From NCBI GenBank assembly GCA_021463145.1, contig JAJTWZ010000031.1, forward strand, positions 1 through 47,011: DNA of 47,011 nt, written 5' to 3'. This document shows, piece by piece, positions 18,322 to 27,503 of this stretch (within the stretch, counting starts at the first letter, position 1; each line of letters begins with the position of its first letter). Below the pieces are notes generated by a model, which did not search any database, had not been told where the DNA came from, and saw nothing but the letters and a program-made list of their open reading frames with translations. The position numbers and the translations under genes were made by a program. The stretch is from Blastocatellia bacterium. GTDB lineage: Bacteria; Acidobacteriota; Blastocatellia; UBA7656; JADIYM01.

Positions 18322-18342
18322 CCGTACCGGTTCCGGACGTAG

Positions 18343-19524
18343 ATGAAGATCGCCACTTCCCCAATCGTACTGCCCGGCGCCGCGATCGGCGTCCTTGGAA
18401 GCGGTCAACTCGGCCGGATGTTCGCGATCGCGGCGCGCCGGATGGGATATCGCGTTCACACGTTCTCGCCCGAGGGAGATACTCCGACGGGTCAGGTGGC
18501 TGACGTCGAGATTATTGGACAGTACGACGACCTGGATGCGGTCAGACAGTTCGCGTCGAACGTTCGGGTCTTGACCTTCGAGTTCGAGAACGTGCCGTCG
18601 GGGTCCGTCGAAGCTGCTGCCGAGTTAGTCCCGGTCCGCCCCGGTGGCGCCGTGTTGCACATCGCGCAGAACCGGTTGCGAGAAAAGACGTTCCTCGCCG
18701 GCAATGGCTTTCCGGTTGCGCCGTTTGCCGCGGTTCGTTCGGTTGAAGATCTTGCCTCGGCCGTGGAATCGATAGGACTGCCATCGGTGCTGAAGACGGC
18801 CGGATTCGGGTACGACGGAAAAGGCCAGACGAAGTTGCGGACGCCGGACGACGTGTCGGCCGTCGTGGCCGGCGGCGTACGAGAGGAACTCGTCCTCGAA
18901 GCCTTCATCGACTTCGCGTGCGAGCTTTCGGTAGTCGCGGCGCGCGGTGTGGATGGCGCGTTCGTGGATTGGGGCGTGATCGAGAACGTGCACTCACGCC
19001 ACGTCCTGGACGTTTCGGTGGCGCCGGCGAGCGTGCCCCCGGACGTTGCCGAGGAGGCGGTCCGCATTGCACGAGGAGTGCTCGAGTCGCTCGACGTGGT
19101 GGGAGTTCTCTGTGTGGAGTTCTTCTGCACGCGGGAAGGGAAGCTGCTGGTGAACGAACTGGCGCCGAGGCCGCACAACTCGGGACACCTGACATTCGAC
19201 GCCTGCGTGACGAGTCAGTTCGAACAGCAACTGCGGGCCGTCTGCGGACTGCCGCTCGGTTCGACCCGGCTATTGCGTCCGGCAGCGATGGCGAATCTGC
19301 TTGGGGACCTCTGGGAACACGGCGAGCCCGACTGGGAGGCGGCGTGTGCGGTGCCGGATGTGAAGATTCACCTCTATGGAAAAATGCATCCGAAGCCCGG
19401 GCGGAAGATGGGGCACCTGACCGCGCTGGCCGAGTCGCCGGAAGAAGCGGCGCGGATAGTGATCGAAGCGCGCGCAAGGCTGACGAGAGACCGTACTGGC
19501 ATTCAATCCGCGGATCGGCAGTGA
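18343..19524 (+). CDS. purK: N5-carboxyaminoimidazole ribonucleotide synthase PurK
   Basis: 393 residues, ATP-grasp fold. It converts AIR, bicarbonate and ATP to N5-CAIR in purine synthesis. Diagnostic motifs: GVLGSGQLGRM near residue 16, TFEFENVP near 81, VLKTAGFGYDGKGQ near 150, and NELAPRPHNSGH near 270, then GKMHPKPGRKMGHL toward the C-terminus. The length is slightly above the usual 355-385. The partner purE, often adjacent, is not in the window. There is no clear ribosome site before ATG 18343; a terminator ends 21 nt upstream. Confidence 0.95.
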   Translation: MKIATSPIVLPGAAIGVLGSGQLGRMFAIAARRMGYRVHTFSPEGDTPTGQVADVEIIGQYDDLDAVRQFASNVRVLTFEFENVPSGSVEAAAELVPVRPGGAVLHIAQNRLREKTFLAGNGFPVAPFAAVRSVEDLASAVESIGLPSVLKTAGFGYDGKGQTKLRTPDDVSAVVAGGVREELVLEAFIDFACELSVVAARGVDGAFVDWGVIENVHSRHVLDVSVAPASVPPDVAEEAVRIARGVLESLDVVGVLCVEFFCTREGKLLVNELAPRPHNSGHLTFDACVTSQFEQQLRAVCGLPLGSTRLLRPAAMANLLGDLWEHGEPDWEAACAVPDVKIHLYGKMHPKPGRKMGHLTALAESPEEAARIVIEARARLTRDRTGIQSADRQ

Positions 19525-19682
19525 CCACAGCCGGCACTCGGGGCACGTCGCTCGAGGTGCTCGGCGATGAAGCGTCGAATCGGCGTCGAACGGAAGTCGA
19601 CAGCCGATGTATTGACGACATCCTCAGTTATCGAGCCAGGATCCAAATCGGGAGCCGGACTCGATAGCAAGCTTGTTCCGGG

Positions 19683-19757
19683 CTGCTGCCAGCAGATTCC
19701 CCAAGTCGCTGAGTCTGCTTCGGTTGGCGCGAAGGAAGACTGTCCCCGGCAATCTCC
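19683..19757 (+). repeat. Dispersed intergenic repeat, copy A
   Basis: In the 337-bp gap between purK and the BI-1 gene, which has no coding signal. A 73-base stretch aligns without gaps to 26298-26370 with 55 identities (75%). Both start with CTGCT and share a well conserved end AAGACTGTYCCCGGCAA. Just after it CCCCGGCAATCTC occurs twice in tandem (about 19744 and 19757). Confidence 0.65.
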
Positions 19758-19845
19758 CCCGGCAATCTCACGTCGGCCGTACACGGACCTCTTCTTGTCC
19801 GTCATTCGCCGCACTCTGACAACGGATCGGATTGTATCGGCCTGG

Positions 19846-19854
19846 TGCTACAAT
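19846..19854 (+). promoter_or_regulatory. Extended -10 promoter (TGCTACAAT), leaderless start
   Basis: TGcTACAAT matches the extended -10 consensus TGnTATAAT with one mismatch and ends 7 nt before ATG 19862. Transcription should start at or within one base of the start codon. An extended -10 explains the absence of a good -35. Confidence 0.6.
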
Positions 19855-19861
19855 CCACGTC

Positions 19862-20578
19862 ATGAACATGAACCCCATGCCGCGAACGTCATTCGGCTCA
19901 ACCGGCGTTCTCGAGAACGTCGTCGCCGACTTCTTTCGACGCGTCTACCTGTGGATGACTCTCGGTCTTGCGACGACCGGCGTCATCGCCTTCTTCGTCT
20001 CGACGTCACCCGCCCTGGTGCTCGCCATCTTCGGCAGTCCACTGCGCTGGGTGGTGTTCCTCGCTCCACTCGGAGTCGTACTGCTGATGAGCTTCCTGGA
20101 GGAGAAGCTGAGCCCTGCGCTGGCTACCGGGCTGTTCTTCCTCTACGCCGCCCTGAACGGCGTGTCACTGGCTTCGATATTCCTCCTTTACACGGGAGCA
20201 TCGATCGCGGTCGTGTTTTTCATTGCGGGTGGAATGTTCGCGTCGATGTCGGTCTTCGGGTTCGTCACGAAACGCGATCTGTCCGCAATGGGACGCTTCT
20301 TCTTCATGGGAGTGATCGGATTGATCATCGCTTCCGTCGTGAACCTCTTCCTCGGCAGCCCGGCGCTTACGTGGGCGATATCTGTCGTCGGAGTCGTGAT
20401 ATTCGCCGGTCTGACGGCGTGGGACACGCAGAAGCTGAAGGAGATGGTCTCGTCGGGCATCGTGGTTTCGGGCACCGAGGCCGCGCGCAAGCTTTCGATC
20501 TACGGGGCACTGACGCTCTATCTCGACTTCATCAACATGTTCCTGTTCCTGCTGCGGTTGTTCGGAAATCGCCGGTAA
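19862..20578 (+). CDS. Bax inhibitor-1 / YccA family membrane protein
   Basis: 238 residues, seven predicted membrane helices after a short N-terminal tail (MNMNPMPRTS). Signatures are GASIAVVFFIAGGMFASMS and the conserved AWDTQKLKEM near the fifth-sixth helix. Bacterial members are linked to calcium leak or to control of the FtsH protease. The frame is open to 19832, but the promoter fixes ATG 19862 as the start. A strong terminator follows, so the gene is monocistronic. Confidence 0.92.
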   Translation: MNMNPMPRTSFGSTGVLENVVADFFRRVYLWMTLGLATTGVIAFFVSTSPALVLAIFGSPLRWVVFLAPLGVVLLMSFLEEKLSPALATGLFFLYAALNGVSLASIFLLYTGASIAVVFFIAGGMFASMSVFGFVTKRDLSAMGRFFFMGVIGLIIASVVNLFLGSPALTWAISVVGVVIFAGLTAWDTQKLKEMVSSGIVVSGTEAARKLSIYGALTLYLDFINMFLFLLRLFGNRR

Positions 20579-20605
20579 CAGGCTGGAAATTCAGATAGTT
20601 GAAGG

Positions 20606-20634
20606 AACGGGCTTGCCAAGGGGCAAGCCCGTTT
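20606..20634 (+). terminator. Intrinsic terminator
   Basis: A perfect 12-bp stem, AACGGGCTTGCC (20606-20617) with GGCAAGCCCGTT (20622-20633), closes a 4-nt AAGG loop and runs into T residues. It ends the BI-1 family transcript. Confidence 0.9.
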
Positions 20635-20677
20635 GCGCGATGACCGCCGGTCGCCCCGAGTTTTTTCGGCAACTCGT

Positions 20678-20706
20678 GGAACCTTTGCCGGACAAGGTCG
20701 CAATAC
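20678..20706 (+). promoter_or_regulatory. Candidate ECF-type promoter (GGAACC)
   Basis: GGAACCTTT at 20678 resembles the AAC-containing -35 of ECF sigma factors. A spacer of about 16 nt leads to the region GCAATACGAG. It lies about 60 nt before the sigma-factor ATG, where an autoregulatory promoter is expected. The -10 half is not diagnostic. Confidence 0.4.
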
Positions 20707-20740
20707 GAGTGTGAGCCGGCGAAGCGATCAAGGCATCCGA

Positions 20741-21358
20741 ATGATCCGTTCCTCCGAACAGTCCGATGCCGAATTGCTCGCTCGATCCAACAATGGTGAC
20801 GAGGCGGCATTTCTGCTTCTTTACCGGAGAACGCAGGGGCCGGTCTTCCGATTTGCAATGCAGATGAGCGGCTCGCGGACGATTGCGGAGGACGTCACGC
20901 AGGAGGTGTTCCTCGCGCTTGCGAGGGGCGGCAGCCGGTTCGATCCGGCAAAGGGGTCTTTGCAGTCCTACCTGTTCGGAGTGACGCGAAATCAGGTCCT
21001 TCGTCGACTCGACAAGCGGGCGAACCTGGTCTCGATCGACGAAGAGCGGGATTGCGGTGCGGCGGCGGGATCATTCGAGGCAGCGGCGGATCAGCACGGT
21101 GATCTGGCCCGCGCGCAGACAGTCGATCTCGTGCGGCGGGCAGTCCAGTCGCTCCCCGTGAACTATCGGGAGGTCGTCGTGCTTTGCGACCTCGAGGAAG
21201 TCAGCTACGAGGACGCGGCCGCTGTGCTCGACTGCGCCATCGGGACGATTCGATCGCGCCTGCATCGGGCGCGGGCTATGTTGGCCGAGCGCCTCCAGTT
21301 CGTTCGGGAATCCGCTCCGTCCGTGTCGCGTGCGGGCGATTCGAGGTATGTCGTATGA
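20741..21358 (+). CDS. ECF-family RNA polymerase sigma factor
   Basis: 205 residues from ATG 20741. Region 2 includes DEAAFLLLYRRTQGPVFRFA and the ..IAEDVTQEVFLALAR segment; region 4 near 130-185 includes LPVNYREVVVLCDLEEVSY and IGTIRSRLHRARAML, the recognition helix. Regions 1 and 3 are absent, as in ECF sigmas. The frame is open to 20633 but the added 36 residues run through the terminator and are rejected. Its last four bases overlap the anti-sigma gene (ATGA), so the two are co-translated. It likely drives its own operon from the GGAACC promoter. Confidence 0.93.
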   Translation: MIRSSEQSDAELLARSNNGDEAAFLLLYRRTQGPVFRFAMQMSGSRTIAEDVTQEVFLALARGGSRFDPAKGSLQSYLFGVTRNQVLRRLDKRANLVSIDEERDCGAAAGSFEAAADQHGDLARAQTVDLVRRAVQSLPVNYREVVVLCDLEEVSYEDAAAVLDCAIGTIRSRLHRARAMLAERLQFVRESAPSVSRAGDSRYVV

Positions 21359-22199
21359 CTTGCGAGGAATTCATCAGCAGACTTCAGGCCCTGGGGCGCG
21401 GCGAGTCCCCCGGCCAGGAGGCGCGCGACCACGCCGAGTCGTGTGAAGCCTGCGCCGAGACGTTGACCACGTCGGGACACGTCGATGCGCTGCTCCGGTT
21501 GCTGGCGAGGAGCGACGATGGGCTCGAGGCGCCTGCGCGCATCGAGGAGACAGTTCTCGGCGCCTTCAGGCTCGCGCACGGTACGGCAAACGTGGTGTCG
21601 ATGCAGCCGCACGCAGTGGCGCCGGCCGTTGCTCCGCGCCGTTTCGCATACCGCTGGATGGGTGCGGCCGCCGCGATTGCAGTGGCAAGTGCCGCATCGC
21701 TCGTCGCCTGGCAGTCTTTCCGGTCCAGCGATCTGCTGCCGCAACCGCCTGTCGAGCAAGGCGCACCCGCGCCCGAACGAACACCGTCGCCGCCGTTCGC
21801 ATCGCGGCCCGGAGCGGCGCCGAGCGTGCGCCCGGGCGACGGCAGCTATCAGGGCGCGGCGCCGGGACGCGGCAACGCGCGGGCACCGATAATTCCAGTT
21901 TCGACGGTCAGGAAGCCGGTGCGGCCGGTAACCTCCGCACCGAATCCATCTGCCGACGAACCGGCCGAATTCGTTACCGATTTCTATTCGCTGGTCCCCG
22001 CATCGGGCTTCGCACCGACGGAGGGAGGCCAACTCGTTCGTCTCCAGGTTCCGCGGGCTTCGCTCGCATCTCTTGGCGTGCCAATTCCGGTCGGAAACCC
22101 GAACGGATCGGTCACTGCCGATCTGGTGATGGGCTATGACGGTGTGGCGCACGCGATTCGTTTCGTACAACCAACAAGGTCAAGTGAGAGGAGTTCCAG

Positions 22200-22203
<4 letters not shown>
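21355..22203 (+). CDS. Zinc-type anti-sigma factor with membrane anchor
   Basis: 282 residues. The N-terminus holds H26-x3-C30-x2-C33 (HAESCEAC), the zinc motif of ZAS-type anti-sigma factors. A membrane helix is at about 101-121, followed by a proline/alanine-rich periplasmic linker and a folded C-terminal segment of ~75 residues (about 200-275) ending near MGYDGVAHAIRF. It should hold the upstream ECF sigma factor inactive until a signal acts through the zinc site or the periplasmic domain. Overlaps of 4 bp at both ends (ATGA) couple it to the sigma factor and to the next gene. Confidence 0.88.
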
Positions 22204-23318
<1,115 letters not shown>

Positions 23319-23344
23319 GCCCCTCACCAGCAGGTCATTCGAAG

Positions 23345-23374
23345 AGCCCCGCGCTTACCCGCGCGGGGCTTTTT
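23345..23374 (+). terminator. Intrinsic terminator
   Basis: AGCCCCGCGC pairs with GCGCGGGGCT around a 6-nt loop and is followed by TTTT. It lies 26 nt after the third gene and ends the sigma-factor operon. Confidence 0.93.
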
Positions 23375-23421
23375 CGTTTGTCGAACGGCATCGCCCGTTC
23401 GAAACGGAATCGCAGGCCGGC

Positions 23422-23450
23422 TTGACACGCCCTGCCTATGGCCGTAGTTT
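23422..23450 (+). promoter_or_regulatory. Sigma-70-type promoter (TTGACA-N17-TAGTTT)
   Basis: A perfect -35 hexamer TTGACA (23422-23427) with an ideal 17-nt spacer leads to TAGTTT (23445-23450). The predicted start is near 23457, leaving an unusually long leader of about 220 nt before the dihaem protein gene. Confidence 0.75.
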
Positions 23451-23456
23451 GCGATT

Positions 23457-23678
23457 GAAACCCGTTCCGGCCCCCTGGAACGATCTCCAATCACATTTCC
23501 GCCCCCACGCTAGCGCGGATTTCGCGCGAAATTCAGATGGCCTTTGTCTCGGTCGCTCGGCGACGGCTACGCCGGGTGCGAGCGATGCGACTGCGAAGCA
23601 AGGGCTTCATCTCGCGGAAACGATTGCCGGCACGTTACCCACGACGATCCGGCGCTGCTCCCCGAATGAGGTAAGACC
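23457..23678 (+). other. Long palindrome-rich 5' leader
   Basis: About 220 nt without an ORF. It holds CGCTAGCG (23508-23515), a perfect 14-bp palindrome ATTTCGCGCGAAAT (23519-23532), and a hairpin at 23553-23585 (TCGCTC/GAGCGA enclosing GGCG/CGCC). The ribosome site GAGGT sits 7-8 nt before ATG 23679. It matches no riboswitch I know; the palindromes may be operators. Confidence 0.45.
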
Positions 23679-25271
23679 ATGAAGAACAGGTGGGGCGCGA
23701 AAGCGCTCGTCACACTGGTGTGGTGCGTCTGCATCGGCGTACTGGCCATTCCGGCGGCCGCACAGCTCATCGATCGCTCGATGTCGCCGAACTCGCTCAA
23801 CGAAGGGATCAACAAGTCGTACGCCGAGCAGGCAGGGGCCGGCAGGGGCGATGCGCTGACTCCGAACTCCTCCGCCTACGTCATCGGCCGCGACCCGTTT
23901 CGTGCGATTCGCAGGGGCCGGCAACTGTTTCAGCGCAAGTTCGCGCTTGCGCAGGGACTGGGGCCACGCCACCTCGACGGAGTCGGTGACATCAACGTGG
24001 AACTCGCACTTGGGGCCGGTCTCTCGGACAGTTGCGCAGCGTGCCACGGCCGGCCCAGGGGCGGAGCCGGGTTCGGTGGCGACGTCGTGACGCGTCCCGA
24101 CAGTCGCGACGCGCCGCATCTCTACGGACTGGGGCTCAAGGAGATGCTCGCCGACGAGATGACCGCAGAATTACGCGCCATTCGGGCGGCGGCCGTTGCG
24201 GAAGCCGCAAAGTCCGGACAGATGGTCACCAGGTCTCTGGAAGCGAAGGGAATCAGTTTCGGGTCGATCAAGGCGGCTCCGGACGGAGCCGTCGACACGA
24301 CGGCAGTGGACGGAGTGGATCCGGATCTGCGGGTCCGGCCGTTCTTTGCCCACGGCGGGACGATCTCGATCCGTGAGTTCGTCATTGGCGCCCTTAACAA
24401 TGAGATGGGTATGCAGGCGTTCGATCCGGACCTCCGAGCTGCCGGCGCAGGGGCAACCGTGACGACGGCAGGCGGATTGGTTCTGGACGGTTCGAAAGAC
24501 GCCGTCGAGTTTCTCGAGGTGACGAGCGCGACGGACGATCCCGACCTCGACGGCCGGGTGAACGAAGTTCCCGAAAGCATCGTCGACTTTTTCGAGTTCT
24601 ACCTGTTGAACTACTTCAAGCCGGCTGTTTACCAGCAGACACCCGAGACGGCTCAGGGTCTGAAGGCGTTCAGAAAGGCAGGCTGTACAACGTGTCACGT
24701 TCCCGATCTCACCATCGATCGGGATCGGCGCGTGGCAGACGTCGAAACGGTCTACGACCCGGTTCGAGGCGGCTTCAACAACCTCTTTTCGACGGCGACC
24801 GGGCTCTTTCACCAGGTGGACGATGGCTCGGGGCAGCCAGCGTTGAAGGTGCCGAACTACGGCTCGTTCGTCGTCAGGAATCTCTTCACCGACTTCAAAC
24901 GGCACGATCTCGGACCTTCGTTTTACGAGAGGAACTACGGCGGCACGACTCAGACGGAATTCCTGACTACTCCGTTATGGGGCGTGGGGTCGACCGGTCC
25001 GTACGGGCACGACGGCCGGAGCATCAACCTCCGCGAGGTCATCCTAAGGCACGGCGGCGAGGCGCAGGCGTCGCGCGACGCATTCGACAGGCTGCCGAAG
25101 GGAAAACAGGCGGCAATCGTCGCCTTCCTCAACTCGCTCGTGCTGTTCCCGCCCGACGACACGGCGTCGAACCTGGACGCGGGCGATCGAGCTGCGGCCG
25201 GGTATCCCCAGGTCGCGCACGGCAGCATCAAGCTGACGGTCCTGTTCAACGATCCAAACGATCGCGAATGA
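23679..25271 (+). CDS. Dihaem oxidoreductase, DUF1111 (DHOR) family
   Basis: 530 residues with an N-terminal signal peptide (cleavage near IPAAAQ). Two haem c motifs are present, CAACH 119-123 and CTTCH 336-340. The segment TTPLWGVGSTGPYGHDGR near 430-450 and the final KQAAIVAFLNSL helix are typical of the DUF1111/DHOR family, relatives of MauG and dihaem cytochrome c peroxidases; its electron partner and substrate are unknown. It has its own sigma-70-like promoter and is monocistronic, ending at a strong convergent hairpin. Confidence 0.88.
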   Translation: MKNRWGAKALVTLVWCVCIGVLAIPAAAQLIDRSMSPNSLNEGINKSYAEQAGAGRGDALTPNSSAYVIGRDPFRAIRRGRQLFQRKFALAQGLGPRHLDGVGDINVELALGAGLSDSCAACHGRPRGGAGFGGDVVTRPDSRDAPHLYGLGLKEMLADEMTAELRAIRAAAVAEAAKSGQMVTRSLEAKGISFGSIKAAPDGAVDTTAVDGVDPDLRVRPFFAHGGTISIREFVIGALNNEMGMQAFDPDLRAAGAGATVTTAGGLVLDGSKDAVEFLEVTSATDDPDLDGRVNEVPESIVDFFEFYLLNYFKPAVYQQTPETAQGLKAFRKAGCTTCHVPDLTIDRDRRVADVETVYDPVRGGFNNLFSTATGLFHQVDDGSGQPALKVPNYGSFVVRNLFTDFKRHDLGPSFYERNYGGTTQTEFLTTPLWGVGSTGPYGHDGRSINLREVILRHGGEAQASRDAFDRLPKGKQAAIVAFLNSLVLFPPDDTASNLDAGDRAAAGYPQVAHGSIKLTVLFNDPNDRE

Positions 25272-25282
25272 GGTGACGCACG

Positions 25283-25317
25283 CGACGGGAGCGGCCGGAT
25301 ATGCCGTTCCCGTCGCC
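25283..25317. terminator. Bidirectional hairpin between convergent genes
   Basis: GCGACGGGA-g-CGGC pairs with GCCG-t-TCCCGTCGC around a 7-nt loop; the internal g and t can also wobble-pair. It lies 11 nt after the DUF1111 stop and 9 nt from the stop of the opposing SIMPL gene, so it can serve both. Confidence 0.7.
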
Positions 25318-25326
25318 CCTGCGCCT

Positions 25327-26226
25327 TCAGGGTGCGGTCCACTGACAGCGGACCTTCAGGAAGAGCGTCAACTGTACCGTGGGCTCGATTCCGGCCGGAT
25401 TTATTACGGCGTCGAACGATTCGTTCGAAAGCGGGTCGTAATAGGAAGTGCTCGTTTTCCTCCTGTCTACGACGCGCGCGGTGGAGGCTTCGCCAGCCTC
25501 ATAGGCGGTGTAGGTCTTGTACAGATCGCCGGGCGCAAACGAGGCATATCGCTCTTCGGAAACGGCCTTCGTCTTTAGCTGGACGCCGAGAAGGGAGCTG
25601 TAGCTCGCGATTTTCCTGTTCACGATCCGGGACGCTTCCTCGAGCATTTTCAACCGGGCGGAGCCCATGTCGGCGACGACGTAATCGACCTTGATGAGGT
25701 CGTAAATACCGAGTTGCGCGGCGGCGGCCACCAGGCGCTCGAAGATCGCGCGATCGGCGTAGCGAAGCGAGACTGTCTTCTTGGTCTGAAATCCGGTCAG
25801 CGCTTCGCGCGACGTGCGCCCCGAGACCGAGTAGTCGTACACGGGGTTCTGCGTGATGAAATCCACGAAAACGTCCTCGCGGCGAACGCCGATTCCGGCG
25901 GCAGCCGTCACCAGGTCCGAAACGAGCTTGTCGGTCTTCCGGTTGCTTTCGGCCGCGTTCGGCGCTTCCTGCGCGATTCCGAAGACGGCCACGAAGCTGT
26001 CGGGTCTTACGTTCTGAAGAACATAGGCCTCGACGTACGGCACGGGCTGAACGTCCTTCGGATCGTAGAGCAGCAGGTCGCCGGCGAGCGGTATCGCCGG
26101 CGGGGTACTCCGAGTGTTGTAGTACTGGTTTCCAGCTTCCCGCTGGTAATTCTGGTTTCCGCGTTCCTGGGCGTGAGCCGCCGCGGCACACAGAGCGACG
26201 ACGGCGACGAGTTGTATGAATCGCAT
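25327..26226 (-). CDS. SIMPL-domain (DUF541) periplasmic protein
   Basis: 299 residues. A signal peptide (MRFIQLVAVVALCAAAAHAQ) is followed by a region rich in asparagine and tyrosine. Residues about 70-290 form the SIMPL/DUF541 fold: VRPDSFVAVFGIAQEAP, GIGVRREDVFVDFITQNPVYDY and the final VQLTLFLKV. Members occur in the periplasm or outer membrane; the biochemical role is unclear. GAGG lies 7 nt before ATG 26226. It is transcribed toward the DUF1111 gene and away from the toxin-antitoxin island. Confidence 0.85.
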   Translation of the reverse strand: MRFIQLVAVVALCAAAAHAQERGNQNYQREAGNQYYNTRSTPPAIPLAGDLLLYDPKDVQPVPYVEAYVLQNVRPDSFVAVFGIAQEAPNAAESNRKTDKLVSDLVTAAAGIGVRREDVFVDFITQNPVYDYSVSGRTSREALTGFQTKKTVSLRYADRAIFERLVAAAAQLGIYDLIKVDYVVADMGSARLKMLEEASRIVNRKIASYSSLLGVQLKTKAVSEERYASFAPGDLYKTYTAYEAGEASTARVVDRRKTSTSYYDPLSNESFDAVINPAGIEPTVQLTLFLKVRCQWTAP

Positions 26227-26297
26227 ACTCGGGCCTCACTGGTTTCGACTTGTTTCGTAACTCCACATCGGTGAATTCAACTGCTACGCACAGTAAT

Positions 26298-26370
26298 CTG
26301 CTCCGAGCAGATCCCGCAAGTAGCTAAGTCTACGCCATTTACCGCGAGATAAGACTGTTCCCGGCAATTT
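26298..26370 (+). repeat. Dispersed intergenic repeat, copy B
   Basis: Aligns without gaps to 19683-19755 (55 of 73 bases identical). It lies in the 279-bp gap between the SIMPL gene and the higB pseudogene, at the left border of the toxin-antitoxin island. No coding potential is seen in it. Confidence 0.65.
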
Positions 26371-26471
26371 ATGTGAATGCACAGGGGTGAAGGGGTGAAG
26401 ATTCCGAGTGTGATCCTCACGCCACCATCAGTTCCGATGATGCTGGGATTGCAAGGACGTCGAATCGGACC

Positions 26472-26499
26472 TTGTCAGATATTCCATTGCGGCAATATT
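26472..26499 (+). promoter_or_regulatory. Candidate promoter of higBA (TTGTCA-N16-AATATT)
   Basis: TTGTCA (26472-26477) and AATATT (26494-26499) are separated by 16 nt, and the GTG of the toxin frame follows 6 nt later. No Shine-Dalgarno sequence is visible, so this would again be a leaderless transcript. Confidence 0.4.
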
Positions 26500-26505
26500 C
26501 AGTTT

Positions 26506-26872
26506 GTGGAATGGGACGTCGAGTTCACGGATGTCTTCGAGGATTGATGGAACGGGCTCGACGAGACTGAGCAGGAAGATGTCGCGGCTTGCGTCGGGTT
26601 ACTGGAGCAGAAGGGGCCTTCGTTGCCGCATCCTTGCAGTAGCGGGATCAAGGGTTCCCGGCACGATCACATGCGAGAACTTCGAATTCAGCATGCCGGC
26701 AAACCGTATCGGGCCCTGTATGCGTTCGATCCACGCAGGGTGGCTCTACTGCTGCTTGGCGGAGACAAGACGGGGAATGCACGGTGGTATGGAAGTGTAT
26801 GTCCCGATCGCTGACCGGTTGTTTGACGAGCATCTCGTGTCGCTCGGAAGTGAGGAACAAGACGATGGCTAA
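26506..26872 (+). pseudogene. higB: HigB-type toxin pseudogene (nonsense plus frameshift)
   Basis: Reading from GTG 26506 gives VEWDVEFTDVFED, then TGA at 26545-26547 where relatives have a tryptophan codon. The same frame continues with WNGLDETEQEDVAA, IKGSRHDHMRELRIQHAG and YRALYAFDPRRVALLLLGG, all typical of HigB/Gp49-type mRNA-cleaving toxins. At ARWYG (about 26791) one extra G shifts the frame; the true C-terminus VPIADRLFDEHL continues in another frame to 26872. Two independent lesions mean the toxin is dead unless the sequence has errors. The end overlaps the antitoxin start by 8 bp, the usual higBA arrangement. Confidence 0.85.
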
Positions 26873-27185
26873 GCCATTCAGGGTGCTAAGAGACAGAATG
26901 CCGCCGGAGTCTCGCGAACTTGCGGCTGCGAAGACAAAGAAGCTCGTGGCTGGCATGCCGCTCAACGAACTGCGCGCCGCACGGCGGTTGACGCAAGAGC
27001 AGCTGGCGGCGAAGCTTCACGTGAAGCAGGCATCGGTTTCCAAGCTCGAACGCCGAGCGGACATGTACATCAGCACGCTGCGAGGTTACGTCGAGGCGAT
27101 AGGCGGTGAGCTCGAGATCGTCGCCAGGTTTCCCGACGGGGACGTCCGCATCGACCAGTTCACCGAGGACGCGGCAACTTTTTAG
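26865..27185 (+). CDS. higA: XRE-family antitoxin (HigA-like)
   Basis: 106 residues from ATG 26865. A helix-turn-helix of the Cro/C1 type spans about residues 40-90 (LTQEQLAAKLHVKQASVSKLE), followed by YISTLRGYVEAIGGELEIVARF, typical of antitoxins partnered with Gp49/HigB toxins. It would bind the toxin and repress the operon. The partner is a pseudogene, so this is an orphan antitoxin that appears intact. The frame is open upstream to 26784 but that part overlies the toxin end. Confidence 0.9.
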   Translation: MAKPFRVLRDRMPPESRELAAAKTKKLVAGMPLNELRAARRLTQEQLAAKLHVKQASVSKLERRADMYISTLRGYVEAIGGELEIVARFPDGDVRIDQFTEDAATF

Positions 27186-27348
27186 GCCGGTCTTCTGTCT
27201 TCGTAGTCCGAACTAGTGCGTCTGATAATGGAAATTACGAGCAGTTGTCCTAGTAGGGGCGGCGGTCTTCCCAGTCGCTTGCGGGCGGACCGATGTTCGC
27301 TTGGCACGCCGCCCTGTTTCCGGCCAGACGCTGCGGTATGAATAAGTT

Positions 27349-27410
27349 GGGGTCCCCTCAGAACGAAATTATGCCACGCTCGACCTAATTCCGTTTTCTG
27401 ACGGGACCCC
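27349..27410. repeat. 62-bp imperfect palindrome
   Basis: GGGGTCCC (27349-27356) pairs perfectly with GGGACCCC (27403-27410). The arms extend inward as TCAGAA..CG..AATTA against TAATT..CG..TTCTGA, around a ~14-nt centre. It lies in the 318-bp gap between higA and the GNAT gene, which otherwise shows nothing. The form suggests a REPIN- or MITE-like element. Confidence 0.7.
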
Positions 27411-27503
27411 AGGATCACGGTCGGCGCGTGGCGCACCACCGAAGGCTGCCCGATGCACGTTGTATAGTCGCGAAAGTGGTTACAAAAGGGACGTCCACCG
27501 AGC

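Noticed and set aside
26545-26547. In-frame TGA in higB as recoded tryptophan
   Set aside because: TGA serves as the normal stop in many intact genes here (for example 21356-21358), and a second frameshift also breaks the gene.
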